From an uncultured Acidimicrobiales bacterium (GTDB lineage Bacteria; Actinomycetota; Acidimicrobiia; Acidimicrobiales; SZUA-35): a DNA stretch of 64,000 nucleotides. The notes under the pieces were generated by a model, which was given only the letters and a program-made list of their open reading frames with translations, searched no databases and was not told where the DNA came from. The position numbers and the translations under genes were made by a program. Of this stretch, positions 16,373 to 23,610 are shown piece after piece; the stretch's first letter is position 1; each line of letters begins with the position of its first letter. The DNA lies in contig CALAJQ010000004.1 of the NCBI GenBank assembly GCA_937922785.1, positions 62,001 through 126,000 of the forward strand, read 5' to 3'.

Positions 16373-17581
16373 CTATTGTGCGAACTGCCTCCGCAGATGG
16401 GTCCAAACGCCAACCGCAAGCAGTCCGTTCACAATGCCGTAGGCAGCCGCTGTTGCCGTAGCCGCCTGGCTTAGAGCCGCCACGCCAATCACGACTAACA
16501 CAAACGAAGCGAACGCACCGAGCCGAAGCTGAAGCAACACCCTGTGAGACTTAAGCAGCCGCAGCAACATCATTCCCGGGGTGGAAAGAGCTTGTAGCGC
16601 AACCGCAACTCCGATTCCCAACAGCACCCATACTGGAGGCCAACCCGAACCAAGAACGCTCCGACCGATGCTTGCGGGAACCAGCGCTACCAATCCGGTC
16701 AGGCCTGCACTTAGCAGACCTAACTGGACCGCACGCTTTGAAACCACGGCAACATCGGGCGTCGATTGATCCAAAGAACCGAAGATCCAAGTAGTGAGGG
16801 CGCCGGTGAGAACCCCGATAGGCCCGAAGATGATGATCGCTCCCCGAACGGAGGCAAAAGCTTCGATTGGAAGAACAAGCGCGACGGCTAACCCTCCAAC
16901 CTGGGTCATCCCCGAGAACAACATGAAGTCCACAAGCAACGCTTGGCGTTCCGTCAGCCGAACGCTCGGACTAGCTCCGGTTGCGCCGAGCTTCAGGCTC
17001 GACAAGGCCGGTGGCGCAAGACCCAAGACTGCACCAAGAATCCACACTCCAATGATCTGTTCCGGCCGTTCGAATCGACTTTGCAGCGCAAAGGCGCCAA
17101 CTATTACGAGCAGCCACGCAGCATCGCCGGCGATGACTGGCTTGATTCTGTTCACAGCAAGCGCGCCATAGCGGCTGCGGTCCTGAAGCACGGCAACAAC
17201 GACTCCAAGAAAGGCCATCAAAGGCAACGACGCAAACCCGAATGCAAATGCTGCCCCACAAGTAGCCAGGGACACCGCAGCGATTCCAAGCAGAACCCAA
17301 GGTCCAGGAGTTAGCCGGGTGTTCCCTGTAGCCAGATCAGGCTCATGCCATATGGCTTTGCCCAAGTTTACAAAGACCGAGATAGCCAAGATCACAAAGG
17401 CAAAACGACCGAAGTCGGCCTGCGCCAAACTCCGACCACCTAGGGCGGCTAGGCCAAAGTTGGAGGCCGAGTAGATGGCCTGGTCGAGTCCCAGGAGCCG
17501 CAGGTCGAGCACTCGCTTACTCGAAACTGTTTGATCGTCCTCCGCTGCGGGAACGCTCGCAGCGGCGGTGCTCAATGTCAC
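16373..17581 (-). CDS. Wzx/MurJ-like polysaccharide flippase-type membrane protein
   Basis: A 402-residue protein with about 10-12 hydrophobic helices and short loops, organised like the polysaccharide-transport branch of the MOP superfamily: a start AIYSASNFGLAALGGRSLAQADFGRFAF (paired helices 1 and 2), ASVRGAIIIFGPIGVLTGALTTW in mid-sequence, and a second half ending MMLLRLLKSHRVLLQLRLG. Family role is flipping lipid-linked glycans across the membrane. Similarity is by pattern, not a diagnostic motif. It overlaps the upstream methyltransferase gene by 4 bases (17578-17581). Confidence 0.6.
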   Translation of the reverse strand: MTLSTAAASVPAAEDDQTVSSKRVLDLRLLGLDQAIYSASNFGLAALGGRSLAQADFGRFAFVILAISVFVNLGKAIWHEPDLATGNTRLTPGPWVLLGIAAVSLATCGAAFAFGFASLPLMAFLGVVVAVLQDRSRYGALAVNRIKPVIAGDAAWLLVIVGAFALQSRFERPEQIIGVWILGAVLGLAPPALSSLKLGATGASPSVRLTERQALLVDFMLFSGMTQVGGLAVALVLPIEAFASVRGAIIIFGPIGVLTGALTTWIFGSLDQSTPDVAVVSKRAVQLGLLSAGLTGLVALVPASIGRSVLGSGWPPVWVLLGIGVAVALQALSTPGMMLLRLLKSHRVLLQLRLGAFASFVLVVIGVAALSQAATATAAAYGIVNGLLAVGVWTHLRRQFAQ

Positions 17582-18318
17582 GTCGGTTTCCTCACCGCCA
17601 CGAGCCAGTCGGAAGCGAACTTCGAACGACTCGGCAAAACTGAGGTCAGTTTGTTGTCAAGGCTGCACAACGGGCTCATCAACGACGGGCTGATCTTGGT
17701 GCTCAGTGGGACGAAGCCATAGGTTCGGCTAGCCACGATTTCAAGTCCGGCGCTAGTAAGGAAATCGGCAAAGTCTTCGTGACGCATCGTGTTGTCTGCC
17801 ACCCGCCCCATTGCTTTGCTAACGCGACGGAACATGCCAATCACACTGGCTGGAGAGGCGTGAATGTTTGTGACAAAGACTGCCCCGGGCTTCATGGCGG
17901 CAACTATCGATTCCAGGGCAGCGTCACGAAGCGGTTGCTCTGCGTTAAGGAAGAATCGAAACGCAGACACCAGATCGTAGGCTTCAACCTCGCGGAAGTC
18001 GGTAATGTCAGCCACTCGAACCTGGGCTTTCGGGGCATTCAACTCGGCGAAATGAAGCATGTCTGGTGAGATGTCGACCCCGTGAGATTCAGAGGTCAGC
18101 TCACTGATTGCGCCCAGTACGCGACCCGTCCCACACGCCACATCAAGATGGCGAGCATTGCTAAGCCCAGTTGGGAATACCTCAGCAAGGAGGTCCAACA
18201 GAAGGGGCTTTTCCACCTGGTTCCAGAAGTAGCCAAGGAAGCTGTTGTCATAGTCATCGTTGTAGCTCGACGCCTTTTCCGAACCAAGGTGCGAAGTGCG
18301 ATAAGTGATGTCGGTCAT
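17578..18318 (-). CDS. Class I SAM methyltransferase
   Basis: A 246-residue methyltransferase. Seen: RHLDVACGTGRVLGAISEL near residues 56-74 (SAM motif I), SHGVDISPDMLHFAEL (motif II acidic residue), VADITDFREVEAYDLVSAFRFFLN and a VFVTNIHASPASVIGMFRRV segment. Small-molecule or sugar methylation is likely given the position between a kinase-like and a flippase-like gene, each joined by a 4-base overlap. Exact substrate unknown. The start at 18318 overlaps the stop of 18315-19121. Confidence 0.8.
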   Translation of the reverse strand: MTDITYRTSHLGSEKASSYNDDYDNSFLGYFWNQVEKPLLLDLLAEVFPTGLSNARHLDVACGTGRVLGAISELTSESHGVDISPDMLHFAELNAPKAQVRVADITDFREVEAYDLVSAFRFFLNAEQPLRDAALESIVAAMKPGAVFVTNIHASPASVIGMFRRVSKAMGRVADNTMRHEDFADFLTSAGLEIVASRTYGFVPLSTKISPSLMSPLCSLDNKLTSVLPSRSKFASDWLVAVRKPT

Positions 18319-19121
18319 GAAATATTCCTTGCCAGAACTGCTGATAGGGGTTTGAGAATTGCTCGCCGGTGGGCCTGGGACCCATCGGAGGCGAAGTTAC
18401 GGACAGCGTCGATACCAGCCCGGGTGTAAAGACGCAGTCGGTCACGATCGATGGCAGTGCCCGCTAGTTCATAGCCAGCGATTACCGCATCGATCATGGC
18501 CCGCCCAAACACCGCGGACCGACCAAGCGCCACTGGGTTAGCAGCCCGACCCACCAGATGGGCTACCAAGATTGCCAGGTCGAGTTCCGGATAGTCGATG
18601 TTGAGGACGTGCACCGAGGTGTACTGGTTTGGACTCGGGTCGATGACCACTAGGTCCTGCCCGTTCGTCACGAAGATATTGGTAAAGCCGAAGTCCCCGT
18701 GCTGCAACACACAATGTTCGGAGTCAAGGTGGTCAGCACTGGTCCTTGCCGCTAACGCGTTGGCAAAAAGATCGGAACGCTGAAACTCAACCGACTCGGG
18801 AGGAACGGGGATCTGATGAATTTGGCCGAGGCAACGTCCAACCGTGGATAGGAGGCTAAGAATCGACTCACGGGAACGATCGGCAGCGCCCAACACATCC
18901 ATCAGCGATTGCGAGCAGTCAACCAACTCATACTGAATCGAAGCTTCGTTGCTGCTGTTAGCTATGACTGCCGGAGCAGTGAACAGCGAACCTTGTGAGC
19001 GCTCATGAAGCAGCCGGGCTTTGATCAGCTCGTTGCCGAACTCATCAGCTATGTACTGCTTTGTAAAGCACTGCTGGGTTGAGCACTGCTGGGTTGAGGA
19101 TTGCTGTGTGAAGTTATCCAT
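18315..19121 (-). CDS. APH-family kinase with repeated Gln/Cys N-terminus
   Basis: A 268-residue phosphotransferase. Seen: the catalytic loop CVLQHGDFGFTNIFV and the metal-binding VVIDPSPNQ, where the usual DxE/DxD aspartate is kept (VIDP). The ATG at 19121 is chosen because it overlaps the previous stop as TGATG; TTG 19133 and GTG 19124 are alternatives. Odd: residues about 4-20 (FTQQSSTQQCSTQQCFTKQ) come from a 15-base tandem duplication, giving a Cys/Gln repeat not expected in the family. It is the middle gene of the coupled GT2, phosphodiesterase, kinase, methyltransferase and flippase series, so a sugar or polyol kinase role is inferred. Confidence 0.72.
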   Translation of the reverse strand: MDNFTQQSSTQQCSTQQCFTKQYIADEFGNELIKARLLHERSQGSLFTAPAVIANSSNEASIQYELVDCSQSLMDVLGAADRSRESILSLLSTVGRCLGQIHQIPVPPESVEFQRSDLFANALAARTSADHLDSEHCVLQHGDFGFTNIFVTNGQDLVVIDPSPNQYTSVHVLNIDYPELDLAILVAHLVGRAANPVALGRSAVFGRAMIDAVIAGYELAGTAIDRDRLRLYTRAGIDAVRNFASDGSQAHRRAILKPLSAVLARNIS

Positions 19122-20509
19122 CACAGCGACCAACTAGGCGTGCGGTGATGGTCCAGTGGCGCCACACCAAGCGCGTTCAGAATGCCCGGGGCAACCTCGA
19201 GGAGATTCATCGATTCTGGAACAACGGCGTTAGGAGCGTTCCAAAGGGCAAAGGTGCCAACCGGGTCGTGCACGCCACAAGTGTGGTCATCGATGCCTTC
19301 AACCAGGAAGCCGGCTTCGTTCATTGGGGTCGCGAATCCGCCGGAGCCGACCAGTTCGGTATCGGCATCGAGCCGGTAGGTGACGCTCAATAGATCTTCA
19401 ACGACATCGACCTCAATCAACCCGCCAATGAACGGGTCGCTGATCAGCCGCTTGCCTTCGGTTGCTGCAATATCGGCGTCAGCCAACCGCCACGACTGCG
19501 TCGGGATCATCGCTCGAACCGCTTCGGATTCTTCTGGAAGACCAAGTGCCTTTGCGAACTGGTGGGCATTCCGCAAGACCGGTGCAGCGGTCTTTGCCGT
19601 GTCGACGTTTTGGTTTGCTCGCTGGCCCATGCTGCTTACCAGCAATAAGGCTCGGTCGGTCTCTTCGGCCCACTGCATTAGTCGACCGACAGTTCTATCC
19701 AGTTGAGCCACGGCGGCGGAGATCTCGTTCTTGTAGCGGTCACGCCATGTGTCGGGATAGATCTTGCGATCCCAGTCTTGGGGAAACATGGCATACCAAT
19801 AACGATGCATCATCGCCGCTACATGGTTCGTGAAATAGCTGCAGAGGTCCGGATCCTGCTTTTTGGCCAAGTGCACAAACACGTCACTGAAGACCAGATC
19901 TTGACCCAAACGCAGCCGTTCCGGAGGGATCTGCTTTGCTGCGATTGAACCGACCAACGCCCCTAATCGGGCAACCGTTTGCGGGCTCATTCCAGCGCCA
20001 ACGAGCGAGCCAAGACCAGCGGCCGATTTCAGGGAGCCGACAAGTGAGCTTTTTCGACCGTTGCCTTGGGTCAGCTTGATGTTCGCTGCCTGAGCCCGGC
20101 TGTAGCGGTCGGGCTTGGTCCTTGAGTCGTCAGCGAAGCAGTCCGGTATGGCAAAGGAGATGTTCGGGTTCGATAGTGACTGTTCGAACGGGCTTGAGTG
20201 CAAAGTGCCAACAAGACCAACCGAGCGCCCGGCATCGGCCGCTGCCTGCCAGTAGAGCGGATACGAACTGGGCTTGGGGTCGCCGTACCAGTAGACGCCA
20301 TGTGAGTCGTAATCGATACCCATCGCCAGCGTTGCCCAAGTCTGGGACGGGTACAGATATCTGTCGTCGGCTTCAACCGACACAACGGTCTCGCCGACCT
20401 TTCCAGCCGACAGAAGACGCTCGATGTTGGGCGCCTTACCCTGGCCAACGACTTCGCGTAGTACGCGTAGCGGAACCTCATTCGCTTCGATGACAACTAG
20501 ACGCTTCAT
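19121..20509 (-). CDS. Type I phosphodiesterase / alkaline-phosphatase-superfamily protein
   Basis: A 462-residue protein starting MKRLVVIEANEVPL. The open frame extends 21 codons further, but this ATG overlaps the upstream stop as ATGA and begins the fold. Seen: metal and nucleophile region EADDRYLYPSQTWATLAMGIDYDSHGVYWYG (candidate nucleophile Thr in QTW), GVYW, and LLLVSSMGQRANQN, where alkaline phosphatase-superfamily proteins place a metal-binding Asp/His segment. Here the usual D-H pair is replaced by SSMGQ, so catalysis is uncertain. Relatives hydrolyse or transfer phosphate or phosphoglycerol groups and occur in glycan clusters. Confidence 0.68.
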   Translation of the reverse strand: MKRLVVIEANEVPLRVLREVVGQGKAPNIERLLSAGKVGETVVSVEADDRYLYPSQTWATLAMGIDYDSHGVYWYGDPKPSSYPLYWQAAADAGRSVGLVGTLHSSPFEQSLSNPNISFAIPDCFADDSRTKPDRYSRAQAANIKLTQGNGRKSSLVGSLKSAAGLGSLVGAGMSPQTVARLGALVGSIAAKQIPPERLRLGQDLVFSDVFVHLAKKQDPDLCSYFTNHVAAMMHRYWYAMFPQDWDRKIYPDTWRDRYKNEISAAVAQLDRTVGRLMQWAEETDRALLLVSSMGQRANQNVDTAKTAAPVLRNAHQFAKALGLPEESEAVRAMIPTQSWRLADADIAATEGKRLISDPFIGGLIEVDVVEDLLSVTYRLDADTELVGSGGFATPMNEAGFLVEGIDDHTCGVHDPVGTFALWNAPNAVVPESMNLLEVAPGILNALGVAPLDHHRTPSWSL

Positions 20510-21324
20510 GACGATGATCCCACTGACAGCAAACGCTTGCGGTGTCGGACCAAGTACCGAGCCACGGCCCACATGTGGCGAATGCCCGACTTGTTTATGG
20601 GTCGGCGGTGGCGTCGGCGCGGCGGGTGAATGACCATTTCGCCAGCGAGCTGGCGGACGGGAAGCCCTGAATCGAGAACGCGTAAGCAGAAGTCAACATC
20701 TTCTGGGCCATAAAAGAACGACTCGTCTATGCCGCCAACTTGCTCCCAGGCCTCCCTAGTGAATAGCTGGCAAGCTCCGATGCCAAAGTCGACAGGCCAC
20801 GACGTGTCGGTGCTATCAACTAGCGGTTCATAGGTCGCAGTTAGGCCAAGCACACGTTTTGCCTTCACGATCAGACCTGGCGCAAGTCCTGCACTGGCCG
20901 AAGGGTCCTGATCAACAAAGGTTGGAACCACTACGCCAGACGCAGTGCGTTCGAGCTCGGCCGCCATTGACACAACTGCGTCAGGCAAGAGTTCGGCATC
21001 GCTATCGAGCAACATCACAAGTGGAGCAGAGCCGGCTGCGATGGCCTGGTTGCGACCCCTGGCCACTCCAGCGTTTTTCTCGTTGCGAATTAGGGTCGCT
21101 CGGGGCGGAACAACAGCTGGAGGTTCAGATCCGTTGTCCACAACAATCACGTTTACCGAAACATCGCGGCTCGCAAATGCAGACGCAATCGCTGCTTCCA
21201 GTAACTGTCCGTCATTCCACGTGAGAATGGCGATGTCGACCTCATAGCGAGAGGGCTCCCCGGCGGATAGAGAATCGGGTCGGGGACGTGCAGAAAGGCC
21301 CGAAGTGGCAACGTTGGCCGTCAT
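20506..21324 (-). CDS. Family 2 glycosyltransferase
   Basis: A 272-residue GT-A fold glycosyltransferase. Seen: VDIAILTWNDGQLLEAAIASAFA near residues 29-51, VNVIVVDNGSEPP, NEKNAGVARGRNQAIAAG, the metal-binding LLDSDAELLP (DxD), and FFYGPEDVDFCLRVL with the ED catalytic pair typical of rhamnosyl- and related transferases. It uses a nucleotide sugar to extend a glycan at the membrane. The stop overlaps the start of the phosphodiesterase gene. There is a 59-base gap to the ThDP enzyme upstream, with a tandem repeat in it. Confidence 0.85.
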   Translation of the reverse strand: MTANVATSGLSARPRPDSLSAGEPSRYEVDIAILTWNDGQLLEAAIASAFASRDVSVNVIVVDNGSEPPAVVPPRATLIRNEKNAGVARGRNQAIAAGSAPLVMLLDSDAELLPDAVVSMAAELERTASGVVVPTFVDQDPSASAGLAPGLIVKAKRVLGLTATYEPLVDSTDTSWPVDFGIGACQLFTREAWEQVGGIDESFFYGPEDVDFCLRVLDSGLPVRQLAGEMVIHPPRRRHRRPINKSGIRHMWAVARYLVRHRKRLLSVGSSS

Positions 21325-21354
21325 AGGTATCTATCGGCACCTGCCACCCCACTC

Positions 21355-21395
21355 TTTAGTGGGCTAATCCGCCTTTTAGTGGGCTAATCCGCCTT
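21355..21395. repeat. 21-bp tandem repeat at the end of the ThDP enzyme gene
   Basis: TTTAGTGGGCTAATCCGCCT plus T occurs at 21355-21375 and 21375-21395, a period of 20 bases. The second copy covers the last codons and the stop (CTA at 21384-21386) of the minus-strand ThDP enzyme gene, so in gene orientation the terminal segment, stop included, is repeated once downstream of the real stop. Confidence 0.75.
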
Positions 21396-23012
21396 AAGCG
21401 GGCCCCGGACCTCATTCATTCGCAGATACGGCCAGGGATTAGGCACGTCTCCCATTTTGGCAACAATCAGTGATGGGCCATCGTGGGCGAAAGCGGCAGA
21501 TAAAGCTGGACGTAACTCATCTGGAGTGTCAGCCCGCTGGCTGTGGATTCCGAAGCTCTCGCCGAACTTCACGAAGTCGGGATTTTGCAGGTCAGAGGCA
21601 ATGGTTCGATCTTTACCGAAGCGCAGTTCCTGGATCCGCTTTACGTTGCCGTAGGAAGCGTTGTCATAGACGATGATGGTCACAGCAATGTTGTGCTGGG
21701 CAGCAGTTGCGAGTTCGGTGGCGCTGAACAAAAACCCGCCATCACCAACAATCCCCAACACGTTTTGGCTTGGAAGAGCGGCCTGCGCGCCAATTGCATG
21801 CGCTACTCCGGCACCAAGGGCTCCGGCGGTGCCCGAAGTAAGGAAGGAACGAGGATGCCGAAACTCGAACATCAAGTGGGCGGCGAAACCGATTTGGGTT
21901 ACGTCTTCTACGATCACGCCGTCGTCAGGCAGGACGTCGCGGATTGCTTCTAGCTGCAATCTTTGGGGTTCAAGTTCGGCGGCAACTGTGGAGTTGAAAT
22001 GGGCCCGACGCTCTGCCACCAGTTCAACCACACCAGACCGGAACCTGTTTTGCGGACCAACGGCATCCATTAAGGCGATGGCCCCCGCAGCCGCATCAGC
22101 GTGAATTCCGATAGCTCCCAGGTTGCGGCGGGTTAGTTCGCTTTCGTCGATGTTAAGCATCACGATCGTGAGGTCTTCGTCGACGCCCCAGTGGAGAGGA
22201 AACTCAAGCCGGGTTCCAACCGCCAGAACCACGTCTGCGTCACGCCAGAACTCGCGACCGACGGTCAGCGGAACATAAAGTTCGTGGCGGGAGTCGACAA
22301 CGCCGTGGCCTTGGCGCCTGGTGGTCACCGGTGCCTGAAGCATCTCTGCCAAGGCCGTCACCTCGGCGCTTGCATCGTGAGCCCCGCCGCCAACCACGAT
22401 GAGGGGACGTTCGGCTTTGGCCAGCGCAGCAGCAGCAGCCTCGATCTGTGCTGGATCGATCGATGGCGCTTTGCGCTGTGGCGCAGTAAGGATTCCGTCC
22501 GCCGGTGCTGACCAAACGTCGACCGGTACTTCGATGCTCACTGGCCTTGGTTCGTTTTCCATTAGAGCGGCTAAAGCAGCACTGATTGTGCCTGGCGCGG
22601 ACTCACCATCAGAGACATAGGCGGCGTGCTTGGTCAGGTTGGCCAGAACTTGGGTCGGATCGGGAAGATCATGTAAGACGCCGGTCTTTTGGCCTTTGAC
22701 TCCGTGCGGGATGGCCCCGATCAGGCCCAGTACCCGGCCGCCCGCCCAGTAGGCAGAGTTCATGCCGGCAGATGCGTTCAACATGCCCGGTCCAGGGACA
22801 ACACAAAAGGCCGCTGGCTGTCCCGTGGCTTGTGACGCACCCATGGCCATCAAAGATGCGCCCTGTTCGTGCCGACACACGATGGGTCTGATATCGCGTG
22901 CATCAACCAATGCGTTAAAGAAATCATCGTTCTGGATGCCCGGAATGCAGAACAAGTTCTTGATGCCCAACTTGCGCAGTCCGTCGATGGTCAGGTCGGC
23001 CACGGATGTCAT
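21384..23012 (-). CDS. Thiamine-diphosphate enzyme of the acetolactate synthase/decarboxylase group
   Basis: A 542-residue ThDP-dependent enzyme with N-terminal Pyr, central and C-terminal PP domains. Seen: an early CRHEQGASLMAMGAS carrying the catalytic Glu, GPGMLNASAGMNSAYWAG, and the PP motif GDGGFLFSATELATAAQHNIAVT...YDNASYG (GDG...N metal-diphosphate site). The start at 23012 (MTSVADLTIDGL) is preferred over the 12-codon longer frame. Function could be decarboxylation or carboligation of a 2-oxo acid. It may supply a sugar or acyl precursor to the downstream glycan genes. It is divergent from the selenoprotein candidate with a 34-base gap. Confidence 0.85.
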   Translation of the reverse strand: MTSVADLTIDGLRKLGIKNLFCIPGIQNDDFFNALVDARDIRPIVCRHEQGASLMAMGASQATGQPAAFCVVPGPGMLNASAGMNSAYWAGGRVLGLIGAIPHGVKGQKTGVLHDLPDPTQVLANLTKHAAYVSDGESAPGTISAALAALMENEPRPVSIEVPVDVWSAPADGILTAPQRKAPSIDPAQIEAAAAALAKAERPLIVVGGGAHDASAEVTALAEMLQAPVTTRRQGHGVVDSRHELYVPLTVGREFWRDADVVLAVGTRLEFPLHWGVDEDLTIVMLNIDESELTRRNLGAIGIHADAAAGAIALMDAVGPQNRFRSGVVELVAERRAHFNSTVAAELEPQRLQLEAIRDVLPDDGVIVEDVTQIGFAAHLMFEFRHPRSFLTSGTAGALGAGVAHAIGAQAALPSQNVLGIVGDGGFLFSATELATAAQHNIAVTIIVYDNASYGNVKRIQELRFGKDRTIASDLQNPDFVKFGESFGIHSQRADTPDELRPALSAAFAHDGPSLIVAKMGDVPNPWPYLRMNEVRGPLKAD

Positions 23013-23046
23013 GGTGTGAGTATCGCAGTGTTGTAGGTTGACGGCC

Positions 23047-23592
23047 ATGTCATTGGTCAGACCTGTATTGGACCAGCCTGCGCCTGCGGTAGAACTTCCA
23101 GATTCCAGCGGCGAGCTCTGGCGACTCTCTGATCTGGGTGGCTCTCAGGTTGTGCTGATCTTTCACCGTCACCTTCGTTGACTTCCCTGCTCAGAACATG
23201 TCCTCGCCGTGCGCGAACGGATCGATGAGTTTCCTCCCAAGACAACGATCGCAGTCGTCACATTTAGTGCGCCCGAAATGGTTGCTGCCTATGTGGAACA
23301 TCACCACCTTGAAATACCTGTGTTGATCGACTCTGAGCTGGCCACTTACCGGGCATACGGTCTCGAACGTGGATCAAAATTGCGCGTCTGGGGCTGGCGT
23401 GCGGCCTGGCGCTACGTGCAGATCCTATGGAAGCACAAGGGCTTAGGAGCTCTACAGTCGACCGACGAGGACACTCTCCAGCTTGGTGGTGACTTTGTTA
23501 TCGACGCCGACGGAAACTTGGCTTATGGATTCTGGGGCGACGGCCCCGATGACCGACCCTCTGTTACTGAACTGATCCAAGTGCTGGGCTAA
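23047..23592 (+). CDS. Candidate selenoprotein: peroxiredoxin-like protein with UxxC motif (in-frame TGA)
   Basis: Read with TGA at 23179-23181 as selenocysteine, this frame gives a 181-residue protein from the ATG at 23047. Seen: MSLVRPVLDQPAPAVELP and DSSGELWRLSDLGGSQVVLIFHR form the N-terminal strand-helix-strand of a thioredoxin fold. Residue 45 is the TGA and residue 48 is Cys, giving HRHLR-U-L-P-C-SEH. The rest follows the AhpC/TSA_2 peroxiredoxin-like family: VVTFSAPEMVAAYVEHH, VLIDSELATYRAYGLERGS, LQLGGDFVIDADGNLAYGFWG and DDRPSVTELIQVL. In this family a Cys-x-x-Cys stands at that point. Role: thiol-dependent peroxide reduction or redox exchange. A conventional call starting at GTG 23209 would lack the active site. 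No sel genes are in the window. A sequencing error is the main alternative. Confidence 0.78.
23197..23227 (+). promoter_or_regulatory. Putative bacterial SECIS stem-loop
   Basis: Downstream of the TGA at 23179, the mRNA can fold as CAT-TCC-TCGC (23197-23199, 23201-23207), a CGTGC apical loop (23208-23212), and GCGA-GGA-ATG (23213-23216, 23219-23221, 23225-23227): 10 base pairs with small bulges. The loop starts 26 bases after the TGA and has a G at its second position. Family knowledge: bacterial SECIS elements lie in the coding region just after UGA, with a guanosine early in the apical loop, and bind SelB. The fold was found by eye; its energy has not been computed. Confidence 0.5.
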
Positions 23593-23610
23593 TCCAGAGA
23601 CTGGGCTGAT
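23584..23610. repeat. Near-repeat at the end of the selenoprotein candidate gene
   Basis: CTGGGCTAAT at 23584-23593 contains the TAA stop, and CTGGGCTGAT follows at 23601-23610, period 17, one mismatch. It is the same pattern of a gene end repeated just downstream as at 4114, 21355 and 26571, here weaker. The repeat also lies in the 3' end of the opposing TIGR03084 gene. Confidence 0.4.

Noticed and set aside
20510-20572. Extra 21 codons at the start of the phosphodiesterase frame
   Set aside because: They overlap the GT2 gene end and do not resemble the family; the ATG at 20509 overlaps the GT2 stop as ATGA.
23209-23592. Short peroxiredoxin-like CDS starting at GTG 23209
   Set aside because: It lacks the whole first strand and the redox motif; the upstream frame with the TGA restores a full-length protein.
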